From contig CP011077.1 in the NCBI GenBank assembly GCA_000963575.1, positions 124,001 through 188,000 of the forward strand: a DNA stretch of 64,000 bases, given 5' to 3'. Below the pieces are notes generated by a model. That model was given only the letters and a program-made list of their open reading frames with translations, made no database searches and had not been told where the DNA came from. This stretch comes from Klebsiella michiganensis. Lineage in GTDB: Bacteria; Pseudomonadota; Gammaproteobacteria; Enterobacterales; Enterobacteriaceae. The translations under genes and the position numbers were made by a program. Of this stretch, positions 22,086 to 32,257 are shown piece by piece (the first letter of the stretch is position 1; each line of letters opens with the position of its first letter).

Positions 22086-22874
22086 ATGACTTACAACGGA
22101 GTAGATGCCGCAATGCGCGAGCGGGTACGGCATCAATTAGCAGAAGTAGAACGGCGCTTTGGCGTACGGGTGCTTTATGCCTGCGAGTCCGGCAGCCGGG
22201 CCTGGGGTTTTGCTTCCCCGGACAGCGATTATGACGTGCGGTTTTTATACGTTCATCTCCCGGAATGGTATCTGCGGGTTGATGCCGGCAGGGATGTGAT
22301 TGAATTGCCTATTGATGATGAGCTGGATGTCTGCGGCTGGGAATGGCGTAAAGCGCTCGGTCTGTTGAAGGGCGCGAACCCGACGCTTATCGAGTGGCTG
22401 GATTCGCCGGTTGTTTATCAGCAGGATGAGGCTGTAATCGCCGAGCTGAAAGCGCAGGTTCCCCGCTGGTTTTCGCCGCTGCGGGCTCGCTGGCACTATT
22501 ACTCCATGGCGCGTAAAAACTTTCGCGGCTACCTGCAGGGCGATGAAGTGCGTCTGAAAAAGTACTTCTACGTGCTGCGCCCGCTGCTGGCTGTGCGTTG
22601 GGTAGAAGAAGGAAAGGGCGTCCCGCCGATGCGTTTTGCTGAATTGCTGGCGGGAAGTAACCTGGATGCGTCTCTGCGTAAGGAAGTGGACGAGCTGCTG
22701 GAGATCAAACGGGGCGTCGGGGAAGCGAAATACGGCCCGCGCCGGCCGCTGTTGCATGAGTTTATCGTCTCTGAGCTGGCGCGAGGCGAAATCCCGCCCG
22801 CGCTGCCGGACAGCCGCGAGGGCGATAGCCGCGAACTCGACCGGCTGTTGATGAAAACCGTATTGAACACATAA
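22086..22874 (+). CDS. rlaP: RlaP-type nucleotidyltransferase (RNA-repair-associated Pol-beta superfamily)
   Basis: 262 residues. The N-terminal nucleotidyltransferase core has the GS motif and metal-binding aspartates: YACESGSRAWGFASPDSDYDVRF (residues about 27-49, split here only for description), with a third acidic site near ELDVCGWEW. The C-terminal part is helical. This is the family described as the RNA-repair pathway DNA polymerase beta-like group, which co-occurs with RtcB and RNA ligases. The substrate is unknown; it could add nucleotides to damaged RNA ends. It is last in the operon, 3 bp after rtcB, and followed by a strong bidirectional terminator. Confidence 0.85.
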   Translation: MTYNGVDAAMRERVRHQLAEVERRFGVRVLYACESGSRAWGFASPDSDYDVRFLYVHLPEWYLRVDAGRDVIELPIDDELDVCGWEWRKALGLLKGANPTLIEWLDSPVVYQQDEAVIAELKAQVPRWFSPLRARWHYYSMARKNFRGYLQGDEVRLKKYFYVLRPLLAVRWVEEGKGVPPMRFAELLAGSNLDASLRKEVDELLEIKRGVGEAKYGPRRPLLHEFIVSELARGEIPPALPDSREGDSRELDRLLMKTVLNT

Positions 22875-22911
22875 AAAAGGCCCGGTATACGCGATGTTGC
22901 CGGGCCTTTTT
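22874..22911. terminator. Bidirectional terminator between rlaP and lysC
   Basis: AAAAAGGCCCGG and CCGGGCCTTTTT form a long perfect stem with T runs in both directions, ending the rightward RNA-repair operon and the leftward lysC transcript. Confidence 0.92.
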
Positions 22912-22927
22912 CTTCTCGGTTATTTAG

Positions 22928-24277
22928 TTATTCAAACAGGTTGCGGTGCAGCTTCTGCACGACCTGCTCGGCATCATCACCGGGCACCAGGAAGCACAGG
23001 TTGTAGCTGGATGCGCCGTAGCAAATCATGCGGATGTTGAACGGATCGAGCACGCCGAACACTTCTTTGCCTACGCCGCAGGCCTGGGACAGCTTATTAC
23101 CGATGATAGCAACCAGCGCCAGGTTCTCTTCGACTTCTACGCGGCACAGCGATGAAAGCTCGGTCAGCAGCGCGGTGGTCAGCAGGCTGTCGCCGGTGGA
23201 GGTAGAGCCGGTGGTGTCCATGGTCAATGCCACGCTCACTTCGGAGGTGGTTATCAGATCCACGGAAATATTGTGGCGAGCCAGAATGCTAAACACTTCC
23301 GCCAGGAAACCGCGGGAATGGAGCATATGCAGGCTGTGTAGCGTCAGCAGCGTTTGCTTGCGACGCACCGCAAGGGCGCGGAAAAGCGGCGGATTTTCCG
23401 TTTTTTTGCACACCAAAGTCCCGCCAGCGGCCGGATCTTTACTGGAGCCAACAAATACCGGAATGTCGCAGCGTACGGCGGGCAGCAGCGTGGCCGGGTG
23501 CAGCACTTTCGCCCCAAAGGTGGCCATTTCAGCGGCTTCTTCAAAGGCGATGCGGTCAATGCGTTTTGCCGCAGGTACCATGCGCGGGTCGGTGGTATAG
23601 ATGCCTGGCACGTCGGTCCAGATATCCACGCGCGCGGCATTCAATGCTTCGCCGAGCAGCGCCGCGGTATAGTCGCTGCCGCCGCGGCCAAGGGTGGTCG
23701 TTCTGCCTTTCTCTTCGCTCCCGATAAAGCCTTGGGTGATCACCAGGGATTCCGCGAGGCGTGGCAGCATCTGCAGGCTTGCCAGTTCAGCTAGCGCGGC
23801 GATATCCGGCTCGGCACGGCCAAAGCGATCGTTGGTGCGCATGACTTTACGAATATCGAACCACTGTGCTTCAACCTGGCGCTCGCGCAGGATTTCCACA
23901 AACAGCAGGGTGGACATCAGTTCACCGTGGCTAACCAGTTCATCGGTCAGCGCGGTGGAGGTCGCAAGAGAGGCCGCTTCCGCAAGGGTCGTGATGTTTT
24001 CAAGCAGGCGGTCGATCTCTTCGCGAATAACGTCTGGATTCGCCAGGCGTTCGACGATGTTGTACTGGATTTTGCGGATGGCATCGAGCTTAACGAAGCG
24101 TTCGGTCGCTTCGAGGCCTTCAGCCAGAGCAACCAGCAGGTTAGTCACGCCAGCGGAGGCGGAAAGCACAACCACGCGGACGTGGCTATCGGCCAGCACC
24201 ACATCGGCGCTGCGGTTCATCGCGTCGAAATCGGCGACGCTGGTCCCGCCAAATTTGGCGACTACGGTTTGAGACAT
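22928..24277 (-). CDS. lysC: Lysine-sensitive aspartokinase III
   Basis: Phosphorylates aspartate, the first step of lysine, threonine and methionine synthesis. 449 residues as in E. coli, with the kinase signature VVAKFGGTSVADF at the N-terminus and two C-terminal ACT domains (from about residue 300) that bind lysine for feedback inhibition. It is transcribed leftward as a single gene. The 5' leader is a lysine riboswitch, so both enzyme activity and expression respond to lysine. Confidence 0.98.
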   Translation of the reverse strand: MSQTVVAKFGGTSVADFDAMNRSADVVLADSHVRVVVLSASAGVTNLLVALAEGLEATERFVKLDAIRKIQYNIVERLANPDVIREEIDRLLENITTLAEAASLATSTALTDELVSHGELMSTLLFVEILRERQVEAQWFDIRKVMRTNDRFGRAEPDIAALAELASLQMLPRLAESLVITQGFIGSEEKGRTTTLGRGGSDYTAALLGEALNAARVDIWTDVPGIYTTDPRMVPAAKRIDRIAFEEAAEMATFGAKVLHPATLLPAVRCDIPVFVGSSKDPAAGGTLVCKKTENPPLFRALAVRRKQTLLTLHSLHMLHSRGFLAEVFSILARHNISVDLITTSEVSVALTMDTTGSTSTGDSLLTTALLTELSSLCRVEVEENLALVAIIGNKLSQACGVGKEVFGVLDPFNIRMICYGASSYNLCFLVPGDDAEQVVQKLHRNLFE

Positions 24278-24359
24278 AACTACCTCGTGTCAGGGGCCAT
24301 TCAACTGGCAAAAAAGTATTCAGCCTTGGCACAAGGGAAGAGCGGTAAACGGGTGGGCG

Positions 24360-24618
24360 CAGAGCAGGAGAACTACGATATCACCCAGAAGTGCTCCACC
24401 TTGTCTATCCAGCCTTTTGAGCCGGATATGAAACGCTCGACTGCGAACGTTTCTGGTGACAACCCAGAGGATTCAGCCCCTGCAGCCGACAATAAGCGTG
24501 ACCAGCCGCTTTATCATCTCGGCGTTGCTCCCCCTCACGTATCGTCCTTGTTACTGGTTCCTCGGATACGATTTTCTGGGCAACGCGCCTCTTCTGGCCT
24601 GCGCACGCGCAGGTAGCG
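24360..24618 (-). promoter_or_regulatory. Lysine riboswitch (L box) of lysC
   Basis: Read on the minus strand, the leader begins with the hairpin CTGCGCGTGCGCAG and the signature CAGAAGAGGCGCGTTGCCC, continues with CCAGTAACAAGG, GAGGGGGAGCAACGCCGAG, GGGGCTGAATCCTCTGGGTT and GTCACCAGAAACGTTCGCAG, and ends with the expression platform containing GGTGGAGCACTTCTGGG. These are the conserved blocks of the enterobacterial lysC L box, in order. The aptamer spans about 24430-24616 and the platform reaches about 24360. Confidence 0.93.
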
Positions 24619-24707
24619 CCTAATAAATAAAGCTTCAGCGAAGGCATGTCAACTGCGGGGTTATGCGGATTTTTCATGTTAAATCCGGAATCAGGAATTT
24701 AACTAAT

Positions 24708-24832
24708 ATACTCGTCATACTTCAAGCCGCAGGTGCGTTGCCTGCACCCGCTCACCTCAGTCACATAGTTAGCTATGCTCCTGAGGATTCCCGGTCTTGC
24801 CGCCTTCCTGCAACTCGAATTATTTAGAGTAT
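24708..24832. repeat. 125-bp palindromic intergenic repeat, copy 1
   Basis: The ends are ATACTC and GAGTAT. Outer arms (TTCAAGCCGCAGG on the left; CCTGCAACTCGAA on the right) are imperfect inverted repeats, and a central hairpin pairs CCTCAG with CTGAGG and CATAG with CTATG. Two further copies occur at 39493-39751 and 53250-53374. It lies between the lysC leader and pgi, with no coding capacity. Probably a non-autonomous mobile or structural repeat. Confidence 0.85.
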
Positions 24833-24965
24833 AAGAGGGTATTTTTGCCGCTTTTTAGGGGGTTACGGGAAACCCTCCCTTAATGGCATAAAATCAATCA
24901 CAATTTTTGCCTGCAGGCGCTACAATCGACCGAAGTCACAATTCTCAAATCAGAAGAGTATTGCT

Positions 24966-26615
<1,650 letters not shown>

Positions 26616-26631
26616 TTAAACCGCATGATGA

Positions 26632-26665
26632 AAATATGCCAGCCTTGTGCTGGCATATTTTTTAT
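26632..26665 (+). terminator. pgi intrinsic terminator
   Basis: AAATATGCCAGC-cttgt-GCTGGCATATTT, a perfect 12-bp stem followed by TTTATAAG. Confidence 0.93.
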
Positions 26666-26982
26666 AAGAGTTATCCCCTTGCCGTCATAATTCTCAATAT
26701 TGTCACCCTGAGGTTAATCCGAAAAACGGTTTCACCACCTCTGTCTCAGGTCTTTAATTTAAGATTAAATTGAATTTGTTTTTTTCTGTTATTTTTATAA
26801 TTAATTGTTTTTAGTGAATTTATTTTTTACTTAATACAATTTGCATCTTAATTTTTACTCTTATTCTTAAAATCCCTTCCTTATTTATCACAGGCTAATT
26901 CATCACATTGTGTTGTGTATACTCGATCGCGCCTGAAACCTTTTCAGGTAAATCTCCATTCATTCAATGAAGGGAAATTGTA
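26666..26982 (+). promoter_or_regulatory. AT-rich regulatory region of yjbEFGH
   Basis: About 320 bp without a gene, much richer in A and T than its surroundings. A TATACT box near 26918 is a plausible -10. CCTGAAA-cct-TTTCAGG (26932-26948) forms a perfect 7-bp hairpin in the leader. The operon is under RcsB control in E. coli. I see TAAGAATAAG on the minus strand near 26865, at best half of an RcsB box, so that regulation is only inferred. Confidence 0.5.
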
Positions 26983-27234
26983 ATGAGAAAGACCCTTTAT
27001 GGCGCTTTAGCCATATTTACGCTGGCAGCCGCCGGCGCGGCGAATGCTGACCCTGTAGCAGTGGGCGACGCGGCCGGCGCGCAGGCAACGTCTGTGTCTG
27101 CAGGCAGTTCTGCTGCAACCAGCGCCAGCACTGTTGGTTCTGCGGTCGGTGTGGCATTAGCCGCAACCGGTGGCGGCGACGGTTCTAACACCGGGACCAC
27201 CACAACCACTACAACCAGCACCACCACCCGTTAA
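26983..27234 (+). CDS. yjbE: YjbE, small exported protein of the exopolysaccharide operon
   Basis: 83 residues: a signal peptide (MRKTLYGALAIFTLAAAGAANA, cleavage after residue 22), then a low-complexity alanine/serine/glycine segment and a threonine-only tail (TTTTTTTSTTTR). It is homologous to E. coli YjbE and paralogous to GfcA. First gene of yjbEFGH, whose overexpression yields extracellular polysaccharide. Molecular function is unknown. A hairpin follows it, before yjbF. Confidence 0.85.
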   Translation: MRKTLYGALAIFTLAAAGAANADPVAVGDAAGAQATSVSAGSSAATSASTVGSAVGVALAATGGGDGSNTGTTTTTTTSTTTR

Positions 27235-27247
27235 CGTTTGGGTGTTT

Positions 27248-27281
27248 TTAACCATAACCACACTTCGGTGTGGTTATTTTA
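27248..27281 (+). terminator. Hairpin between yjbE and yjbF
   Basis: AACCACAC-ttcg-GTGTGGTT with a following TATTTTAAA. It has a UUCG tetraloop and a moderate T run. It may partly terminate after yjbE, lowering yjbFGH relative to yjbE. Confidence 0.75.
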
Positions 27282-27296
27282 AACCGGGGAACCACC

Positions 27297-27935
27297 GTGC
27301 AGCGACTCGCAATACTCTTTGTCTGTCTGTTACTCCAGGCGTGCTCAGCCACCACCAGAGGGCTGGGTACCTCGCTTTGGAACAGCATTGCTGGAGGCGG
27401 GGGCGTACAGCTTACCGACGATGAAATTGCTGAGATGCGCTACGCGAGCCAATACATGAGTATCAACAACGGCCCTCAGCTGTTCGTGGTGCTCGCTTAT
27501 AACGAAGACGGCCAGCAGAAGTGGGTGACGCAGGACAGGTCGGTTATCGTCACGCAAAACGGCCGTATTGTGAAAACGTCCGGGCTTGGCGACAACCTCA
27601 CAGAGGTCACTAACCTCACCCGCGATCCGCTGGTGAACGTGAAGCAGATTCGGGATGGCGCGAGCTGGACCCGGCAGATGGCCTGGACTGAGCACCAGCA
27701 GGTTCGCTACGCCACCGCAACGTCCACCTTTGAATTTGACGGCACCGACACGGTGAAACTCGGCAGCAGCGTAACCAAAGTGCGCGTACTTGAAGAAGAA
27801 GTGACTGCGCTCGGGAAGCGCTGGACGAACCGCTATTGGGTGGACGATGAAGGGCAAATCCGCAAATCAAAACAGTACCTTGGCCCTGGGTACTGGCCTA
27901 TCACCACGCTTCTTGTGAAGGCGGCAAAACAATGA
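27297..27935 (+). CDS. yjbF: YjbF, group 4 capsule-type lipoprotein (GfcB/YmcC family)
   Basis: Outer-membrane lipoprotein of 212 residues. The N-terminus VQRLAILFVCLLLQACSATT has a lipobox (LLQAC), so the cysteine at residue 15 is lipidated. I choose GTG 27297, preceded by GGGGAACC, because it places the signal peptide at the N-terminus. Family members (paralogue GfcB) act in polysaccharide export. It overlaps yjbG by 4 bp (ATGA). Confidence 0.88.
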   Translation: MQRLAILFVCLLLQACSATTRGLGTSLWNSIAGGGGVQLTDDEIAEMRYASQYMSINNGPQLFVVLAYNEDGQQKWVTQDRSVIVTQNGRIVKTSGLGDNLTEVTNLTRDPLVNVKQIRDGASWTRQMAWTEHQQVRYATATSTFEFDGTDTVKLGSSVTKVRVLEEEVTALGKRWTNRYWVDDEGQIRKSKQYLGPGYWPITTLLVKAAKQ

Positions 27936-28669
27936 AAAAAATCCCCTTTACGTTGCTCAGTCTGCTTTTCACCTGCGCGTTCACTCACGCAGAAAGTACC
28001 GTGACGATTTATACCCAACCGCAAACGCAGCCGAGGGTGATTAAAGACGCCGCGCGGCTGGTAGATTTGGTGACTAACCCTACCTTAAGCCGCACCTGGT
28101 GGCCTGCGGCGGTGATTAGCTCCCGGCAGGCAAGTGCGGCAGAAGAACAAAAACACCAACAGTTGCTGGCCCGTCTTGCTGAGGTGGCCGCAGACGAAGG
28201 TGGGGATGACGGCGCTGCCATTAACGGGCTGCGCCAGCAGCTCAGCGCTATGCATGTGACCGGGCGGCAGTTTGTCAATCTGGACCCCGATTGGGTTCGC
28301 CTTCGTCCACAAGCGAACGTGCCGCTTGAGGGAGAGTACAGCCTGTGGGCCGGGCCGCAGCCCACAACGATTACGCTGGTGGGGTTAGTCAGCTCCCCCG
28401 GCGTGAAACCTTTTACCCCCGGGCGCAGCGTGGATGACTATCTGGATGACATCAGCCTGTTGAGCGGTGCCGAAAGAAGTTATGCCTGGGTTATTTACCC
28501 GGACGGCAAAATCGAAAAAGCGCCGGTTGCGTACTGGAATAAGCGCCATATTGAGCCCTCACCAGGCAGCCTCATCTTTGTGGGTTTCTCCGACCGCCTT
28601 TTCAGCTCCACGTTTGATGAGCTGAACCAGCAAATTCTTAATACCCTGACCCATCGGATACCGGATTAA
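27932..28669 (+). CDS. yjbG: YjbG, capsule biosynthesis GfcC-family protein
   Basis: 245-residue periplasmic protein with a signal peptide (MKKIPFTLLSLLFTCAFTHA). The mature part carries the GfcC-like beta-grasp features seen in TTITLVGLVSSPGVKPFTPGRSVDDYL and ends in an amphipathic segment. Third gene of yjbEFGH; its start overlaps yjbF and its stop overlaps yjbH by one base, so the three are translationally coupled. It acts in the periplasmic step of exopolysaccharide export; the mechanism is unknown. Confidence 0.88.
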   Translation: MKKIPFTLLSLLFTCAFTHAESTVTIYTQPQTQPRVIKDAARLVDLVTNPTLSRTWWPAAVISSRQASAAEEQKHQQLLARLAEVAADEGGDDGAAINGLRQQLSAMHVTGRQFVNLDPDWVRLRPQANVPLEGEYSLWAGPQPTTITLVGLVSSPGVKPFTPGRSVDDYLDDISLLSGAERSYAWVIYPDGKIEKAPVAYWNKRHIEPSPGSLIFVGFSDRLFSSTFDELNQQILNTLTHRIPD

Positions 28670-30765
28670 TGAAAAAACGTTACCTGTATAGCCTGATTGC
28701 GCTGGCGGTGACTTCCGCCTGCCGCGCCGAAACGTATCCGGCACCCGTTGGCCCTTCTCAGGCAGATTTTGGCGGCGTGGGTCTGTTACAAACGCCGACG
28801 GCGCGTATGGCGCCTGAAGGCGAATTTAACCTTAACTATCGTGATAACGACCAGTACCGCTTCTACTCCTCTTCCATGCAGCTTTTCCCCTGGATGGAGG
28901 CCACGCTTCGCTATACCGACGTGCGGACTCGTCACTACAGTAGCGTGAAGGCATTCTCGGGAGACCAGACCTATAAAGACAAAGCGTTTGACGTCAAATT
29001 CCGCCTTTGGGAAGAAGGTTACTGGCTGCCTCAGGTCTCCGCCGGTATTCGTGACCTGGGCGGTACCGGCCTGTTTGACGGCGAATATGTCGTGGCAAGC
29101 AAAGCGTGGGGGCCGTTCGACTTCAGCCTCGGTATGGGCTGGGGATATTTAGGCACCAGCGGCAACATCAAAAACCCCCTCTGTGAATACAGCGACAAGT
29201 ACTGCCATCGTGATAACAGCTACCAAATGGCGGGCTCCTTTAACTTTAGCGGCATGTTCCACGGCCCGACATCGCTGTTTGGCGGCGTGGAGTACCAAAC
29301 GCCGTGGCAGCCGCTCAGGCTGAAAGTGGAGTATGAGGGAAACAACTACAGCCATGAATTTGCTGGAAAAATAGACCAGCGCAGCAGCGTTAACGTGGGC
29401 GCTATCTACCGGGTTACCGACTGGGCAGACGTGAACATGAGCTATGAGCGCGGTAACACCTTTATGTTCGGCGTCACGCTTCGCACCAATTTTAACGATC
29501 TTAAGTCGGGCTACAGCGACGCCCGCCGGCCTGAATATCAGCCGCACCCGCAGGACGAAATTCTGCAGCACAACGTGGTGGCCAACCAACTGACCGACCT
29601 GAAATACAACGCCGGGCTGATCAACCCTAACATCCAGGTCAAAGGTGACACGCTCTACGTGACGGGTGAGCAGGTGAAATACCGCAATTCCCGCGAAGGT
29701 ATCGAACGCGCCAACCGCATCGTTATGAATGATCTGCCGGATAATATCCGTACTATCCGCATTACTGAAAGCCGGCTCAATATGCCGCAGGTCACCACTG
29801 AAACGGACGTTGCCAGTCTGCGTCGACACCTCGAGGGGGAGCCGCTGGGGCAGGAAACTCAGCTGGTACAAAAACGCGTTGAGCCTATCGTGCCAGAAAG
29901 CACCGAGCAGGGGTATTACATCGAGAAGTCGCGCTTCAACTACTCAATAGATCCTATTCTCAATCAGTCCATCGGCGGCCCGGAAAGCTTCTACATGTAC
30001 CAGCTTGGGGTGATGGGAAACGTGGACTACTGGCTGACGGATCACCTGTTAACCAGCGGCAGCCTGTTTGCTAACGTCGCCAATAACTACGACAAATTTA
30101 ACTACACTAATCCGCCAACGGATTCTACGCTGCCGCGCGTGCGTACCCACGTTCGTGAATATGTAGAAAACGATGTCTACATCAACAACCTGCAGGCTAA
30201 CTACTTCCAGTACTTCGGGCACGGGGTCTACGGCCAGGTTTATGCGGGCTACCTGGAAACCATGTACGGCGGTGCGGGGGCCGAGCTGCTTTACCGCCCG
30301 GTGGACAGCAACTGGGCGATTGGCATCAACGGTAACTATGTTAAGCAGCGCGACTGGCGTAGCGCGCAGGATATGATGAAATTTACCGACTACAGCGCCA
30401 AAACGGGCCATATCACCGGCTACTGGACGCCGCCGTTTGCCCAGGATGTGCTGGTTAAGCTCAGCATCGGCCAGTATCTGGCGCAGGATAAGGGGGGCAC
30501 GCTGGAGATCTCCAAACACTTTGACAGCGGGATTGTGGTGGGCACCTACGCCACCATCACCAACGTGTCGAAGAAAGAGTACGGCGAAGGGGACTTCACC
30601 AAAGGTTTCTACATCAATGTGCCGCTGGATATCTTCTCGGCTTACCCGACCCGGAGCCGGGCTCAGGTGACCTGGACGCCGCTGACGCGTGACGGCGGGC
30701 AGATGCTGGGCCGTAAGTTTGACCTGTATGGGGTGACCAGCGATCGCAGCGAGAATTTCCACTAG
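28669..30765 (+). CDS. yjbH: YjbH, outer-membrane beta-barrel of the exopolysaccharide operon (GfcD family)
   Basis: 698 residues, exported (MKKRYLYSLIALAVTSACRA), matching E. coli YjbH (698). It has two beta-rich regions: an N-terminal barrel-like part starting GPSQADFGGVGLLQTPTARMAPEGEF and a second from about residue 420, separated by a mixed domain (NPNIQVKGDTLYVTGEQ). It ends in SDRSENFH without a classical C-terminal aromatic residue. Probably the outer-membrane exit of the YjbEFGH system. Confidence 0.9.
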   Translation: MKKRYLYSLIALAVTSACRAETYPAPVGPSQADFGGVGLLQTPTARMAPEGEFNLNYRDNDQYRFYSSSMQLFPWMEATLRYTDVRTRHYSSVKAFSGDQTYKDKAFDVKFRLWEEGYWLPQVSAGIRDLGGTGLFDGEYVVASKAWGPFDFSLGMGWGYLGTSGNIKNPLCEYSDKYCHRDNSYQMAGSFNFSGMFHGPTSLFGGVEYQTPWQPLRLKVEYEGNNYSHEFAGKIDQRSSVNVGAIYRVTDWADVNMSYERGNTFMFGVTLRTNFNDLKSGYSDARRPEYQPHPQDEILQHNVVANQLTDLKYNAGLINPNIQVKGDTLYVTGEQVKYRNSREGIERANRIVMNDLPDNIRTIRITESRLNMPQVTTETDVASLRRHLEGEPLGQETQLVQKRVEPIVPESTEQGYYIEKSRFNYSIDPILNQSIGGPESFYMYQLGVMGNVDYWLTDHLLTSGSLFANVANNYDKFNYTNPPTDSTLPRVRTHVREYVENDVYINNLQANYFQYFGHGVYGQVYAGYLETMYGGAGAELLYRPVDSNWAIGINGNYVKQRDWRSAQDMMKFTDYSAKTGHITGYWTPPFAQDVLVKLSIGQYLAQDKGGTLEISKHFDSGIVVGTYATITNVSKKEYGEGDFTKGFYINVPLDIFSAYPTRSRAQVTWTPLTRDGGQMLGRKFDLYGVTSDRSENFH

Positions 30766-30846
30766 CGCCGATAAATAAACTAGATCAAGATCACATTTTA
30801 GACGTATAACAGCCTCTCAAGACCACAATAATAATGAGAGGCCGTT

Positions 30847-31254
30847 ATGCCTGCGTCACAGCGTTTTGCCTGGATTTCTACCGTCATGCAGACGGTGCTT
30901 AATCTGGGACTACTAGCCCTTGGGCTGATTCTGATTATCTTCCTGGGCAAGGAGACCATTCACCTGGCCACCGTGCTGTTTACGCCCGGAGAGGATGCCA
31001 GCTCGTATCTGTTCATCGAAGGGCTGGTGGTCTATTTCCTCTATTTCGAATTTATCGCACTGATTGTGAAGTACTTTCAGTCGGGCTATCACTTCCCGCT
31101 GCGCTACTTCGTGTACATCGGTATTACCGCGATTGTGCGCCTGATTATCATCGACCATAAATCGCCGATCGACGTGCTGATTTATTCGGCAGCGATTCTG
31201 GTGCTGGTCATTACCCTTTGGCTATGTAACAGCCAGCGCCTGAAACGGGAATAA
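30847..31254 (+). CDS. psiE: Phosphate-starvation-inducible protein PsiE
   Basis: 135-residue inner-membrane protein with four hydrophobic segments, matching E. coli PsiE in length and sequence (motifs LFIEGLVVYFLYFEFIALIVKYFQ and HFPLRYFVYIGITAIVRLIII). In E. coli it is induced by phosphate starvation. Function unknown. Convergent with malG. Confidence 0.94.
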   Translation: MPASQRFAWISTVMQTVLNLGLLALGLILIIFLGKETIHLATVLFTPGEDASSYLFIEGLVVYFLYFEFIALIVKYFQSGYHFPLRYFVYIGITAIVRLIIIDHKSPIDVLIYSAAILVLVITLWLCNSQRLKRE

Positions 31255-31280
31255 AAAAGGGCGGCCCTGGGGCCGCCTGA
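31255..31280 (-). terminator. malEFG operon terminator (psiE-malG)
   Basis: GGCGGCC and GGCCGCC form the stem; on the minus strand it is followed by CTTTTTTATT, so it ends the leftward malEFG transcript. On the plus strand there is no T run for psiE. Confidence 0.82.
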
Positions 31281-31356
31281 ATAAAGTGCTAAGGTCAAAG
31301 TGAGGGTTGCAGTGGTATGACATCAAGATGAAGCAAATGACTTTCAGGGATAAACG

Positions 31357-32247
31357 TTAACCTTTCACCCCGCCAGCGGTCAGGCCGCTCACCAGCCAGC
31401 GCTGGGCCAGCAGGAACACAACGGTAATCGGTATCGCGGAGAGCACGGCAGCGGCGGCAAAATCACCCCAAAGGTAGTTTTGCGGGTTAAGGTATTGCTG
31501 CATACCCACGGCCAGCGTGTAGCTGTCTACGTCGCGGAGCAGCAGCGAGGCCACCGGCACCTCGGTAATCGCGGCAATAAACGACAGAATAAAGACCACC
31601 GCCAGAATCGGCACCGACAGCGGCAACAGCACCAGACGGAATGCCTGCCACGGCGTCGCGCCATCCAGCGCGGCGGCCTCTTCCAGCGAACCATCGATAG
31701 TTTCGAAATAGCCCTTAATCGTCCAGACATGCAGCGCGATCCCGCCTAAATAAGCAAAAATCACCCCGCCGTGTGTGTTCAGGCCGATAAACGGAATGTA
31801 CTGACCCAGGCGGTCAAACAGGGCATATAGCGCCACCAGAGACAGCACCGCCGGGAACATCTGGAAAATTAGCATCCCTTTCAGCAGCGTGGCTTTGCCG
31901 GGGAAGCGCATTCGGGCAAAAGCGTAGGCACAGGTCGTAGAAAGCGTGACGATACCTATCGCCGTGATCCCGGCAATTTTTATCGAGTTCCACAGCCAGA
32001 GCAGAACCGGGAATGGCGGAGGCGTGACGCGACCATCCGCGTGTTCCACGCTAAAGCCCAGCGCCAGCTTCCAGTGCTCCCATGAAACCTGGTCCGGGAT
32101 CAGACTCCCGGTGGCAAAGTTACCCGGACGCAGCGAGATGGCGATGACCATCAGCAGCGGGAACATGATTGCTGCGATAAACAGCAGCAGCAGAAGGTGC
32201 GTGAGGAACAGACGCAGCTTTTGAGATTTGGGTTGCACCATGGCCAT
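31357..32247 (-). CDS. malG: Maltose/maltodextrin ABC transporter permease MalG
   Basis: 296-residue inner-membrane permease with six hydrophobic helices. The EAA loop that contacts MalK is visible (LEEAAALDGATPWQAFRLVLLPLSVP, residues about 190-215), and the C-terminus LTAGGVKG matches E. coli. With MalF it forms the channel of the MalFGK2 importer. Last gene of malEFG, 10 bp after malF. Confidence 0.98.
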   Translation of the reverse strand: MAMVQPKSQKLRLFLTHLLLLLFIAAIMFPLLMVIAISLRPGNFATGSLIPDQVSWEHWKLALGFSVEHADGRVTPPPFPVLLWLWNSIKIAGITAIGIVTLSTTCAYAFARMRFPGKATLLKGMLIFQMFPAVLSLVALYALFDRLGQYIPFIGLNTHGGVIFAYLGGIALHVWTIKGYFETIDGSLEEAAALDGATPWQAFRLVLLPLSVPILAVVFILSFIAAITEVPVASLLLRDVDSYTLAVGMQQYLNPQNYLWGDFAAAAVLSAIPITVVFLLAQRWLVSGLTAGGVKG

Positions 32248-32257
32248 CGTCGTCTCC

